Position numbers and translations under genes: made by a program. Below are positions 7,724 to 16,529 of a stretch of 42,225 nucleotides of DNA, in pieces. The stretch is from an uncultured Burkholderiales bacterium (GTDB taxonomy: Bacteria; Pseudomonadota; Gammaproteobacteria; Burkholderiales; Burkholderiaceae_E), in assembly GCA_903903975.1 (NCBI GenBank), contig CAIVAS010000116.1, positions 1-42,225 on the forward strand, in the 5' to 3' direction. Position 1 is the stretch's first letter. Every line of letters starts with the position of its first letter. A model generated the notes under the pieces. That model saw only the letters and a program-made list of their open reading frames with translations. It had not been told where the DNA came from and made no database searches.

Positions 7724-10700
7724 GTGTCGATCCATGTTGCCCTGAATCATCTGAGCCGCTACACCTATGATCGGCCGGTCGCGCTTGGGCCCCAGGTCAT
7801 TCGGCTGCGGCCGGCGCCGCATTCGCGCAGTCGGGTGCTGTCGTATTCGATGCGCATCACCCCGGCCGAGCATTTCCTCAACTGGCAGCAGGATCCGCAG
7901 TCGAACTGGCTCGCCCGGGCGGTGTTTCCGGAGCGCATCACCGAACTCGCGATCGAAGTCGACTTCGTCGCCGAGATGGCGGTCTTCAATCCCTTCGACT
8001 TTTTTCTCGAGCCCTACGCCGAGAATTTCCCGTTCAGCTACGAATCGGCCGAACGCGACGAACTCGCGCCCTATCTGGCGCGCCTGCCGGTCACGCCGCG
8101 CGTCGGGCAATGGCTGGGCGAGGTCCCGCGCGAGTTGATGCGCACCGTCGATTTTCTGGTTGGGCTCAATCAGCGCGTGCAAAACGACATCAGCTACCTG
8201 ATCCGCATGGAGCCGGGTGTGCAGACGCCCGAGCAGACCCTCGAGCTGCGCTCGGGTTCATGTCGCGATTCGGCCTGGCTGCTGGTGCAGCTGCTGCGCG
8301 GCCTTGGCTTGGCGGCCCGCTTTGTCTCGGGATACCTGATCCAGCTGGTGCCCGACGTGAAGTCGCTCGACGGGCCGCAGGGCGCCACCCACGATTTCAC
8401 CGACCTGCATGCCTGGTGCGAGGTCTATCTGCCGGGCGCGGGCTGGATCGGGCTGGATCCGACCTCGGGTCTGATGGCCGGCGAAGGTCATATCCCAGTG
8501 GCCTGCACGCCCGATCCGGCATCAGCCGCGCCGCTCACCGGGCTGGTCGAGCCGGCCGGCTGCGAGTTCGTCCACCTGATGACGGTCAAGCGGGTGTTTG
8601 AGGCGCCGCGCGTCACCAAACCCTACGATGCGTTGCAGTGGCAGGCGATCGATGCGCTCGGGCGAAAGGTTGATGCCGATCTGGTCGCGGGCGACGTGCG
8701 CCTGACCCAGGGCGGCGAGCCGACCTTCGTGTCGATCGACGACCGCGACGGCGCCGAGTGGAATACCGAGGCGCTCGGCCCCAACAAGCGCCGGCTGTCC
8801 GCCGAACTGCTGCAGCGGCTGCGCGCCAGTCAGGGCAACCAGGGTCTGCTGCACTACGGCCAGGGCAAGTGGTATCCGGGCGAGCAGCTGCCGCGCTGGT
8901 CGCTCAACTGGTTCTGGCGGCGCGATGGCGAGCCGATCGTCGGCGATCTGTCGGTATTGGCCACCGAGGTCGACGATCATCCGCGCTTGTCTGACCAGAT
9001 GTCGGGCGACGTGTCCGACCCGGTCTCGACCATCGCGCAGGCCCGCGAACTCGTGCTGGATATCGCGGCCCGGCTGGGCGTCGATCCGCAGAAGGCCTTC
9101 GAGGCCTACGAGGATCCGGTGCACTTCGTTCATCGCGAGCAGCAACTGCCGGTCAATGTCGATGTGCTCGATGCCAGGCTCGACGATCCGATGGAGCGCG
9201 AGCGTCTGCATCGCGTCTTTGCCCACGGCCTGGGCGAGCCGGTCGGCTGGATTCTGCCGATCCAGCCCGATCCGCGCCCGAGTTCGACATCAAATGCGAC
9301 CCTGAGTGCGACGGGCCCGGCGTCTGGCAGCGTCAAGCAGCCGGTTCAGCTGTGGCAGACCAGCGCCTGGCCCCTGCGCATGAACAAGTGCTTTCTGGCA
9401 CCCGGCGATTCGGCGATCGGCTATCGCTTGCCGCTGGCCTCGCTGCCCTGGGTGGCCGAGACCGACTATCCCTGGATTCATCAGGCCGACCCCAACCAGC
9501 CGCAAGGGCCGCTCGCGCCGCATCAATCCCAGCTCGGCACCGCCTACGATCCGCGCCAGGCGTCGGTGAGCAAGCCGATCGCGCCGCGCGGCGTCCAGGC
9601 GATCGCGCGTCGTGGCGAGCCGCCCGCCCGTGTGGTGCAGCAGATCGGGCGCGATGCCAGCGACGGCCAGGGCAGTGCTGCCGGCGGATCCTATTCGGGC
9701 GTCGCCCGGACCGCGCTGTGCATCGAGCCGCGTGACGGGCGTCTTTATGTCTTCATGCCGCCGGCCGCCACCCTCGATCAATACCTGCAGCTGGTCGCGG
9801 CGGTCGAGTCGAGCGCCGCCGCAGCCGGCCTGCAGGTGATCTTCGAAGGCTATGAGCCGCCCCGCGATGCCCGCCTGGCGGTGCTGCGCATTACTTCCGA
9901 CCCGGGCGTGATCGAAGTCAATGTCCATCCGAGCGCGAGCTGGGATGAGCTGGTCAGCCGCACCACCGAGCTCTACCAGGCCGCCCACCTGACCCGCCTG
10001 TCCACCGAGAAGTTCATGCTCGATGGCCGCCATGTCGGCACCGGCGGCGGCAACCATGTGGTGCTCGGTGGCGCCACGCCCGCCGACTCGCCCTTCCTGC
10101 GCCGCCCCGACCTGCTGCCCAGCCTGATCGCCTGGTGGCTGTCGCACCCTTCCTTGTCCTATCTGTTTTCGGGTCTGTTCATCGGCCCGACCAGCCAGGC
10201 GCCGCGCATTGATGAGGCTCGGCTCGACTCGGTGCGCGAGCTCGAGATTGCCTTCGGCGAGCTCGCCCGGCTGCAGGCGCAGGGCACCGATGCCTGCCCG
10301 CCCTGGCTGGTCGACCGGCTGCTGCGCAATCTGCTGGTCGATGTCACCGGCAACACCCATCGTGCCGAGTTCTGCATCGACAAGCTCTATTCGCCTGACT
10401 CGTCCAGCGGCCGCCTGGGGCTGCTCGAGATGCGCGGCTTCGAGATGCCGCCGCACGCCCAGATGAGCCTGCTGCAACTGCTGCTGATCCGGGCGCTGAT
10501 CGCCCGATTCTGGCGCGATCCGCTGGTGCCGACCCGGCTGCCGCGCTGGGGTACGGCGCTGCACGACCGCTTCATGCTGCCGTCGGTGTTGCGCGAAGAC
10601 CTGCGCGACGTGCTCGACGATCTGCGCGCGGCAGGCTATGACTTCCAGCTCGACTGGTTCGCACCGCACTTCGAGTTCCGCTTCCCCAAGCTCGGCGATT

Positions 10701-11221
10701 TCGAGGCCGGCGGCGTGCAGGTCGATCTGCGCATGGCGCTCGAACCCTGGCCGGTGATGGGCGAGGAGGGCGCCGCCGGTGGCACGGTGCGCTTCGTCGA
10801 TTCGTCGATCGAGCGCATCGAGGTGTTGGCCCGCGGTCTGGTCGCCGGGCGCCACGCGCTGCTCGTCAATGGCCATACCCTGCCGCTGCAGGCGGTGGGT
10901 GGCGAGGGCGCGCAGGTGGGGGCGGTGCGCTATCGCGCCTGGCAGCCGACGTCCTGCCTGCATCCCACGATCGGCGTGCATGCGCCGCTCACGGTCGATC
11001 TGGTCGATACCTGGAATGGCCGCTCGATCGCAGGCTGTCAGTACCACGTCTCGCATCCGGGCGGCCTCAGTCATGAGGCCTTTCCGATCAATGACTATGA
11101 GGCGCAGGCCCGCCGGATGGCGCGTTTTTTCCGTATGGGCCACACGCCCGGCGCCATGAAGGTCGAGCCGGCCCGCATCGATCCTGAGTCGCCCTTCACG
11201 CTGGACCTGCGGCGTGCGTGA
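7724..11221 (+). CDS. Transglutaminase-like plus DUF2126 (GS-fold amidoligase) fusion protein
   Basis: Large cytoplasmic two-part protein, 1165 residues. The N-terminal part (about 1-300) is a transglutaminase-like cysteine peptidase domain with an intact triad: C180 in SGSCRDSAW, H229 in TDLHAWCEVY, D245 in GLDPTSG. The remainder fits DUF2126, which published comparative work (Iyer, Aravind and colleagues) assigned to glutamine-synthetase-like COOH-NH2 ligases; seen here are LTQGGEPTFVSIDD, GPNKRR, KWYPGEQLPRW and, near the C-terminus, DGRHVGTGGGNHV and FEMPPHAQMSLLQLLL. The GTG start has GAGGGAG eight bases upstream and begins SIHVALNHLSRYTYDRP, as usual for the family. The downstream gene encodes an ATP-grasp/Alpha-E protein. 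Biochemical role unknown; ligation and cleavage of a peptide or peptide-like adduct is inferred from the domains. The 3' end lies in a tandem repeat described separately. Confidence 0.93.
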   Translation: MSIHVALNHLSRYTYDRPVALGPQVIRLRPAPHSRSRVLSYSMRITPAEHFLNWQQDPQSNWLARAVFPERITELAIEVDFVAEMAVFNPFDFFLEPYAENFPFSYESAERDELAPYLARLPVTPRVGQWLGEVPRELMRTVDFLVGLNQRVQNDISYLIRMEPGVQTPEQTLELRSGSCRDSAWLLVQLLRGLGLAARFVSGYLIQLVPDVKSLDGPQGATHDFTDLHAWCEVYLPGAGWIGLDPTSGLMAGEGHIPVACTPDPASAAPLTGLVEPAGCEFVHLMTVKRVFEAPRVTKPYDALQWQAIDALGRKVDADLVAGDVRLTQGGEPTFVSIDDRDGAEWNTEALGPNKRRLSAELLQRLRASQGNQGLLHYGQGKWYPGEQLPRWSLNWFWRRDGEPIVGDLSVLATEVDDHPRLSDQMSGDVSDPVSTIAQARELVLDIAARLGVDPQKAFEAYEDPVHFVHREQQLPVNVDVLDARLDDPMERERLHRVFAHGLGEPVGWILPIQPDPRPSSTSNATLSATGPASGSVKQPVQLWQTSAWPLRMNKCFLAPGDSAIGYRLPLASLPWVAETDYPWIHQADPNQPQGPLAPHQSQLGTAYDPRQASVSKPIAPRGVQAIARRGEPPARVVQQIGRDASDGQGSAAGGSYSGVARTALCIEPRDGRLYVFMPPAATLDQYLQLVAAVESSAAAAGLQVIFEGYEPPRDARLAVLRITSDPGVIEVNVHPSASWDELVSRTTELYQAAHLTRLSTEKFMLDGRHVGTGGGNHVVLGGATPADSPFLRRPDLLPSLIAWWLSHPSLSYLFSGLFIGPTSQAPRIDEARLDSVRELEIAFGELARLQAQGTDACPPWLVDRLLRNLLVDVTGNTHRAEFCIDKLYSPDSSSGRLGLLEMRGFEMPPHAQMSLLQLLLIRALIARFWRDPLVPTRLPRWGTALHDRFMLPSVLREDLRDVLDDLRAAGYDFQLDWFAPHFEFRFPKLGDFEAGGVQVDLRMALEPWPVMGEEGAAGGTVRFVDSSIERIEVLARGLVAGRHALLVNGHTLPLQAVGGEGAQVGAVRYRAWQPTSCLHPTIGVHAPLTVDLVDTWNGRSIAGCQYHVSHPGGLSHEAFPINDYEAQARRMARFFRMGHTPGAMKVEPARIDPESPFTLDLRRA

Positions 11222-11316
11222 CCTGCTTTGGGACGATAAGAACTGCGGCGTGCGTGACTTGCTCGGCGACGATGAGGACCTGCGGCGTGCGTGACCTGCT
11301 CGGCGACTATGCGCGC
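11207..11316 (+). repeat. Triplicated 36/37-bp repeat spanning a stop/start gene junction
   Basis: Three tandem copies begin at 11207, 11243 and 11280, each opening with CTGCGGCGTGCGTGAC followed by CTGCT or TTGCT. The unit contains both the stop of the DUF2126 gene (CGTGCGTGA) and the GTG start of the ATP-grasp gene, which overlap by eight bases. Copy 1 supplies the working stop. Copies 1 and 2 are in frame with each other (36 bp), but copy 3 is shifted (37 bp), so translation from the GTG of copy 1 or 2 ends at the TGA inside copy 3. Only the GTG of copy 3 opens the long reading frame; copy 2 supplies GAGGA eight bases before it. Confidence 0.9.
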
Positions 11317-13740
11317 ACCTCGGTGCGCTTCGACGAGATGCTCGACCCCGGCGATCAGCCGCGCCCGCACTGGACTGCACTGATCGACCTGCTGGCTCAC
11401 GCCGAGCCCGAGCGGGTTCGCGAGCGCACCGCGACCATCGAGCGCGAGATCCGTGACAGCGGCCTGACCTACAACATCTACGCCGACCCGGAAGGCCAGT
11501 CGCGACCCTGGTCGCTCGATGGTCTGCCGATGATCATCCCGGCCCACGAGTGGGCGCAGATCGAGGCCGGCGTCGCGCAGCGCGCCCGCCTGATGAACGC
11601 ACTGCTCGCTGATTTTTACGGGCCGCAGACGCTGCTGGCCGACGGCAGCATTCCGCCCGGGCTGGTGCTGGGCCATGGCGCCTTTCAGCGCGCCGCCTGC
11701 GGCGCCGACCTGCCGGGCGGCGTGGCGCTCTTTTCCTACGCGGTCGACCTCGCCAGGGCGCCCAACGGCCAGTGGTGGGCGATCGCCGATCGCACCCAGG
11801 CACCGTCGGGCGCGGGCTATTCGGTCGAGAATCGGTTGATCGTCTCGCGCGTTTTTCCCCGGCTTTTTCGCGATCTGCACACCCAGCGGATCGCCGGCTT
11901 TTTCGCGACCCTGCGTGATTCGCTGCGCCGTCTCGCCCCGCAAGGCGATGGCGCCCACCTTACCGTGCTGCTCACCCCGGGCCCCTACAACGAGACCTAT
12001 TCCGAGCACTCGCTGCTGTCGCGCTATCTCGGCTTTACTCTGGTCGAAGGCCATGACCTGCTGGTGCGCAACGGCAAGGTCTGGCTCAAGACCGTCGACG
12101 GCCTGCGCCGTGTGCATGCCATCCTGCGTCGTCAGGACGACGATTTCTGCGATCCGCTCGAGCTGCGCGCCGATTCGGCATTAGGTGTGGCTGGGCTGGT
12201 CGATTGCGCACGACGCGGCACGGTCTTCATTGGCAACGCCATCGGTTCGGGCGTGCTCGAGTCGGGCGCCCTGATGGGTTTTTTGCCGCGTTTGAGCGAA
12301 CGCCTGCTCGGCGAGCCTTTGCAGATGCCCTCGGTAGCCACCTGGTGGCTCGGCGAACCGGCAGCGCTTGCCGACGCGCTGCCGCGCATGCACGAGCTGG
12401 TGTTCAAGCCGGTTGATCGACGCGGCGAGTCGTCGCCGATTTTCGGTGCCGACCTGGATGCCGCGCAGGCCCGGGCGCTGGCCGAAACCCTGCAACGCAG
12501 TCCGGCCAACTGGTTCGCCCAGGAACTGGTTCAACTCGCCCAGGCGCCGGTCAATGATCCGGTGCATCCCGGCCAGCTGGCGGCCCGCTCGGTCGGATTG
12601 CGGGTCTTTGCGGTCGCCTCGCGCGACGGCTATACCGTGATGCCGGGTGGCCTCACCCGGGTCTCGGCCGAGCCCGGCGCCCGCATCATCACCATGCAGC
12701 GCGGCGGCGCCTCCAAAGACACCTGGGTGCTGTCGGCTGCGCCGGTCAATGCCTCGCTCACGCTGCTGCAATCGACGGTCGGCGCAGCCGATCTGGTCCG
12801 ATCCAACTTGATCACCCTGTCATCGCGGGCTGCCGAAAACCTCTTCTGGTTCGGTCGCTATTCAGAGCGGGCCGAAGATTCGGCGAGGCTGCTGCGCGTG
12901 GCCTTGCCGCGCCTGCTGGTCGATGAGGATGACGATCGCACTGCGCAGGCCCCGCTGCTGGCCTTTGCCCGGATGCTTGGCCTCATCGGCCCCGACGATG
13001 CCGCCGAATCCTCACTGCTCGACGCAGTCTTCGATTCCGAACGCATTGGTGCGCTGCCGGGCAGCCTGCGGCAGGTCCAGCGCCTGGCGTTCAGCCTTCG
13101 TGAGCGCTTGTCGACCGATCACTGGCGCACCATCAATCGACTGCTGCTCGACCCCGGATTCGACGGTTTTCGCGACCTGCCGCAGGCGATCGCCCTGCTC
13201 GACCGCACGGTGAGCGGCCTGTTGACCCTGTCGGGTTTCACCCTCGATGGCATGACCCGCGATACCGGCTGGCGATTCCTGTCGCTGGGTCGGCGCATCG
13301 AGCGCCTGAGGGCGGTCTGCGGTGCGCTCTCGACCGCGGTGCGCGAGGGCCGTTCGGCCGGACTCGACTGGCTGCTCGAGTTCTGCGACTCCACCATCAC
13401 CTATCGCTCGCGCTATATGGGGCAGCCCGAATGGCTGCCGGTGCTCGACCTGCTCATTCGCGACGACACCAATCCGCGCTCGGTCCTGTTTCAGCTCAAG
13501 GGCCTCGATCAGGTCATCGCCCACCTTGATCGCGCCATTGGTGGCGTGGCGGCCGATTTCCTGCCCAAAGCCCTCACCAGCCTTGGGCGCTACGATGATC
13601 CGGCATCGCTCGAGCCCGATGCTGCACTGGCCGACTGGCTCGACAGTATTTCGAAAGACGCTGCATCGCTGTCCGAACGTCTATCGATGCAGTTCTTTAC
13701 GCCGGCGCAGACCAGTAATATCGCGACCTTCGCTGCCTGA
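11287..13740 (+). CDS. Circularly permuted ATP-grasp fused to Alpha-E domain
   Basis: Predicted cytoplasmic ligase of 817 residues. Residues up to about 500 match the circularly permuted ATP-grasp families (old DUF404/DUF407): GLTYNIYADPEGQSRPWSLD, IADRTQAPSGAGYSVENR, PGPYNETYSEHSLLSRYLG, VFKPVDRRGESSPIF and ITMQRGGASKDTWVL. From about 511 (LSSRAAENLFWFGRYSERAE) to the end is an Alpha-E domain (old DUF403). These two are often separate neighbouring genes; here they are one polypeptide. The GTG at 11287 (VRDLLGDYA) is chosen because GAGGA lies eight bases upstream; an in-frame ATG at 11272 and GTG at 11218 give short N-terminal extensions that consist only of mistranslated repeat. It lies between two transglutaminase-like genes; together they fit the amide-bond-forming systems predicted by comparative genomics. 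The substrate is unknown. Confidence 0.92.
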   Translation: MRDLLGDYARTSVRFDEMLDPGDQPRPHWTALIDLLAHAEPERVRERTATIEREIRDSGLTYNIYADPEGQSRPWSLDGLPMIIPAHEWAQIEAGVAQRARLMNALLADFYGPQTLLADGSIPPGLVLGHGAFQRAACGADLPGGVALFSYAVDLARAPNGQWWAIADRTQAPSGAGYSVENRLIVSRVFPRLFRDLHTQRIAGFFATLRDSLRRLAPQGDGAHLTVLLTPGPYNETYSEHSLLSRYLGFTLVEGHDLLVRNGKVWLKTVDGLRRVHAILRRQDDDFCDPLELRADSALGVAGLVDCARRGTVFIGNAIGSGVLESGALMGFLPRLSERLLGEPLQMPSVATWWLGEPAALADALPRMHELVFKPVDRRGESSPIFGADLDAAQARALAETLQRSPANWFAQELVQLAQAPVNDPVHPGQLAARSVGLRVFAVASRDGYTVMPGGLTRVSAEPGARIITMQRGGASKDTWVLSAAPVNASLTLLQSTVGAADLVRSNLITLSSRAAENLFWFGRYSERAEDSARLLRVALPRLLVDEDDDRTAQAPLLAFARMLGLIGPDDAAESSLLDAVFDSERIGALPGSLRQVQRLAFSLRERLSTDHWRTINRLLLDPGFDGFRDLPQAIALLDRTVSGLLTLSGFTLDGMTRDTGWRFLSLGRRIERLRAVCGALSTAVREGRSAGLDWLLEFCDSTITYRSRYMGQPEWLPVLDLLIRDDTNPRSVLFQLKGLDQVIAHLDRAIGGVAADFLPKALTSLGRYDDPASLEPDAALADWLDSISKDAASLSERLSMQFFTPAQTSNIATFAA

Positions 13741-13787
13741 CGCAGCGCAGCCATCATGGCCAGCCTGCACGCAGCGACTCCCCGCTC

Positions 13788-14780
13788 ATGAACCGCCCTC
13801 CGCCGTCTCCGCTTCCGCCGTCGCCGCCGCCGCCGCCGCACAGCACGACCCCGCCGGATCGTGGCGCCGATGAGCGAACCCCGCGCCGGATTCAGGTGGT
13901 TCACCAGACCCGCTATCAATACGAACTGCCGGTCGCGCAGTCGTGGCAACTGGCGCATCTGCGCCCGCGACAGGGCGGATCGCAGAGCGTGCTCAGCCAT
14001 TCCCTTGAGATCACGCCTCGTCCCGATTGGGTCGATGAGCGCGCCGACTATTTCGGCAATCCGGTGACTGCGTTCGCGATCCACTCGCCGCACGAAGGCC
14101 TGGATGTGATCGCGCGTTCGACGCTTGACCTCGCGCCCGCGCCGCCCGATTCCCCCGCGCTGATGCAGCCCTGGCGCGCCGCAGCGCTGCCGCCCGATCC
14201 CCGCACCGCCTATGAGCTTGCGCAGTATCTCGTGCCGAGTCCGCAGGTGCCTCGCTCGCGTCGAGCGACCTTCTATGCCGCCCGCAGCTTTCGATCGGGC
14301 ACGCCGTTTCTCGCGGCCTTGCAGGACTTTGCTGCGCGAATTCATCGCGACTTCGCCTTCGATGCCAGTGCGACCACGGTCACTACGCCGCTGGCCGAGG
14401 TTTTCGAGAGCCGCCGCGGTGTCTGTCAGGATTTTGCCCAACTCATGATTGCCGGCCTGCGCGGCGTCGGCGTGCCGGCCCGCTATGTCTCCGGCTACAT
14501 CCTGACCAATCCGCCGCCTGGCAAACCCCGACTGATCGGTGCAGATGCCTCGCATGCCTGGGTGTCGGCCTGGTGTGCCGGACAAGGCTGGATTGACATT
14601 GACCCGACCAACGCCCGACGCGTCGATCAGGACTTCGTGACGCTTGGCTGGGGCAGGGATTTTTCGGATGTCACGCCGTTGCGCGGCGTCATCCTGGGCG
14701 GTGGTGAGCAGGAGCTCGAAGCCCGTGTAACGGTATCGCCGCTGTCAGAAGCGCAGTTTCACACTGAGCCGCGCAGCTGA
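13788..14780 (+). CDS. Transglutaminase-like cysteine peptidase
   Basis: Protein of 330 residues with an N-terminal transglutaminase-associated beta domain (IQVVHQTRYQYELPV, LEITPRP) and a transglutaminase core. Triad residues are intact: C213 in GVCQDFAQ, H256 in ASHAWVSAW, and D270 or D272 in IDIDPTN. The core of these bacterial proteins usually acts as a protease or amidase rather than a cross-linker. The first 30 residues are proline-rich (PPPSPLPPSPPPPP) and poorly conserved in kind, so translation may start later, but no good alternative start precedes the conserved region and no strong ribosome-binding site is seen at the ATG. It lies 47 bases after the ATP-grasp/Alpha-E gene and is the last gene of that cluster before the convergent porin. 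Confidence 0.92.
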   Translation: MNRPPPSPLPPSPPPPPHSTTPPDRGADERTPRRIQVVHQTRYQYELPVAQSWQLAHLRPRQGGSQSVLSHSLEITPRPDWVDERADYFGNPVTAFAIHSPHEGLDVIARSTLDLAPAPPDSPALMQPWRAAALPPDPRTAYELAQYLVPSPQVPRSRRATFYAARSFRSGTPFLAALQDFAARIHRDFAFDASATTVTTPLAEVFESRRGVCQDFAQLMIAGLRGVGVPARYVSGYILTNPPPGKPRLIGADASHAWVSAWCAGQGWIDIDPTNARRVDQDFVTLGWGRDFSDVTPLRGVILGGGEQELEARVTVSPLSEAQFHTEPRS

Positions 14781-14845
14781 CCAAGCCAGGTCCAGCGTAT
14801 CGGGCTTTACCCCAGCCGGCTTCACCCAAGCGACTTGCGACAGGC

Positions 14846-14875
14846 AAAAAAAAAGCGCCGGGTTTCCCCGGCGCT
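14846..14875 (-). terminator. Rho-independent terminator of the porin gene
   Basis: Read on the minus strand, a perfect 9-bp stem AGCGCCGGG/CCCGGCGCT closes a GAAA tetraloop and is followed by nine T. It lies about 40 bases past the porin stop codon. On the plus strand the run of A precedes the hairpin, so it should not terminate the transglutaminase gene efficiently. Confidence 0.95.
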
Positions 14876-14917
14876 CAGCCTGATTGAAGCAAGGCGGGTC
14901 AAACGACCCGCGTTTGA

Positions 14918-16180
14918 TCAGAACAGGTGACGCAGGCCCAGAGCAGCAGCCGACGGCTTGATTGCAGTCGTGCCAGCAGGCTGGAAGCCCGAGAAGTTCG
15001 ACATACCGCCCGCGACGTACATGAACGTACGCTTCGACAGCGGGTATTCGTAGGTCAGACCAAACGAATTCGTCGAATTGTTGTTGATCGGCACAGGAAC
15101 GGTCGAGCCAGTGGGAATGTACGACGACTTGAAGTCGTGACCGTTGGTGTTGTAGTAGTTGAAGTACACCTTGCCGGTACCGACGTTCGCGAATGCGCTA
15201 GCCAGGATGTTGTTGATGTTCGACTTGTTGGTCGTGTTGGCGTAGAACTGCTGGAAGTTGACCTGGGTGTAGCCAAGGCTCACACCGAAGCTTTCCCACT
15301 TGTACGACGCAGTGATTGCACCAATGCTCTGACCCACGGTCGGGACGCCGCCAACAACGCTAGTACCGTTCAAAGAACCGGAGTTGGCAGTCGCCTTGTT
15401 GTCAATGCTGTGATAGCCGCCGCCGATATACAGGCCGCCGAGTTGCCAGCCGGCTGCGATACCGTAGATGTCGCCGGTACCGATCGCCTTGATGCTCGTG
15501 GTATCAGCGGTTGCGCTGCTGGTGCCGTTCGGCAGACGCTCGCCGAAAGCATACATTGCGTAAACCGTCAGGCCGCCGAAGGTCGGCGATTTGTAGGCAA
15601 TCGAGTTATCCGCACGAACCGGACCTTGCGGGATCAGCGCAGCAAGGCTCGAGCCGGTCGGGCCCGACCAGTTGTTGTAGTACTGGTAGGCGGTGAAGTC
15701 AGCCGGGTACAGCGCCCAGAAAATCGGGGTGTACTGGCGACCGGCGGTCACTTGGCCCCAGCCACTGGAAAGACCAACCCAAGCCTGGCCGTTCCAGAAC
15801 TTGATGCCGTTGTTTGCGCCATCGGCGGTGATCGCTGCGCCGCTGCGGCTAAAGCCAGTGGCGGTTCCGCCGCTGGTGTCGCCGTCGGTGACGTCAAAGC
15901 GATGCTCGATCTGGAAAATGGCTGTCATGCCACCGCCGAGATCTTCACTGCCGCGAAGGCCGAAGCGCGAACCAGTGCCCACGCCATTGGCAAGCGAAAA
16001 GCCTGCTGCGCCGCGGTTATAGACAGGCTTGCCGCCGGTGAAAGCCACATTGCTGTTGAAGTCCTGGTTACTCCACTGGACCGACGCGTCAAGGATGCCG
16101 TACATCGTGAGCGACGACTGGGCTTGCGCAAACCCGGGCAGCGCGGCTGCGACTGCAATTGCGAGAAGCGATTTTTTCAT
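14918..16180 (-). CDS. General trimeric porin (Gram-negative porin family)
   Basis: Outer-membrane 16-strand porin, 420 residues. A 21-residue Sec signal (MKKSLLAIAVAAALPGFAQA) precedes QSSLTMYGILDASV, the typical betaproteobacterial porin start. GSRFGLRGSEDLGGG, FQIEHRFD and QAWVGLSSGWGQVTAGRQYTP mark early strands, and the chain ends LGLRHLF with the C-terminal phenylalanine that serves as the BAM signal. AGGAGA lies seven bases before the ATG. Codon choice and lack of GC extremes fit high expression, and a strong terminator follows. The gene is monocistronic. Closest family: OmpC/Omp32-like porins of Burkholderiales; pore selectivity cannot be told. Confidence 0.97.
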   Translation of the reverse strand: MKKSLLAIAVAAALPGFAQAQSSLTMYGILDASVQWSNQDFNSNVAFTGGKPVYNRGAAGFSLANGVGTGSRFGLRGSEDLGGGMTAIFQIEHRFDVTDGDTSGGTATGFSRSGAAITADGANNGIKFWNGQAWVGLSSGWGQVTAGRQYTPIFWALYPADFTAYQYYNNWSGPTGSSLAALIPQGPVRADNSIAYKSPTFGGLTVYAMYAFGERLPNGTSSATADTTSIKAIGTGDIYGIAAGWQLGGLYIGGGYHSIDNKATANSGSLNGTSVVGGVPTVGQSIGAITASYKWESFGVSLGYTQVNFQQFYANTTNKSNINNILASAFANVGTGKVYFNYYNTNGHDFKSSYIPTGSTVPVPINNNSTNSFGLTYEYPLSKRTFMYVAGGMSNFSGFQPAGTTAIKPSAAALGLRHLF

Positions 16181-16529
16181 TGGTCAATCTCCTAGGTGTC
16201 TAAATTCCAAAGTCGTCCGGAAAGGCCCGGAACCGCAACTCCCCGAAATCGAATTCGGCTGGAAGCTGACGACATTCTGCTGACAAATTCCGGGCGAGCA
16301 AAGGAAAAGGCAGGCAGTACGGGTCTCATTTAGCCCCGGTTGTCGCGCATGCGCAACACTTTGGGGTCTGGCTGCCGGTTTGGTCTGAGTGAGGCTGATG
16401 GGGGGCGGTCCGGCGCTCGATGCCGTTCGAGGGCCTGATGGGGGGCTTCCGAGGCGCGCCGGGACTCTCGGATGATGACCTCAGATCGTGGTCGACGGCG
16501 GGCCTTGGCGCTCGCGTACCATTGCATGC
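16181..16529. other. Intergenic region between divergent porin and coq7
   Basis: About 350 bases with no convincing gene. It must hold the promoters of both flanking genes. For the porin I find only a weak candidate on the minus strand (TTTGCT, 17 bases, CAGAAT, near 16275-16305). For coq7 the sequence TACCAT just before the ATG resembles a -10 element but lacks a -35 partner. A 12-base direct repeat lies in the coq7-proximal half. Confidence 0.5.
16395..16446. repeat. Two copies of CTGATGGGGGGC, 40 bp apart
   Basis: Exact 12-base direct repeats at 16395-16406 and 16435-16446, both preceded by GG or GGC and followed within three bases by TCC. Between them CTCGA and TCGAG can form a small hairpin. 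The position, 80-130 bases upstream of coq7, would suit an activator or repressor site, but no known motif is recognised. Confidence 0.5.

Noticed and set aside
11218-11286. Earlier GTG start of the ATP-grasp gene
   Set aside because: The added residues are only the repeat read in a wrong frame; the GTG in copy 3 restores the family-like VRDLL start with a good ribosome-binding site.
9290-11380. Minus-strand open frame of about 696 codons opposite the DUF2126 gene
   Set aside because: Antisense shadow; no family motifs, while the plus strand has clear domains. The same holds for other long antisense frames, e.g. 34802-36673 and 389-1972.
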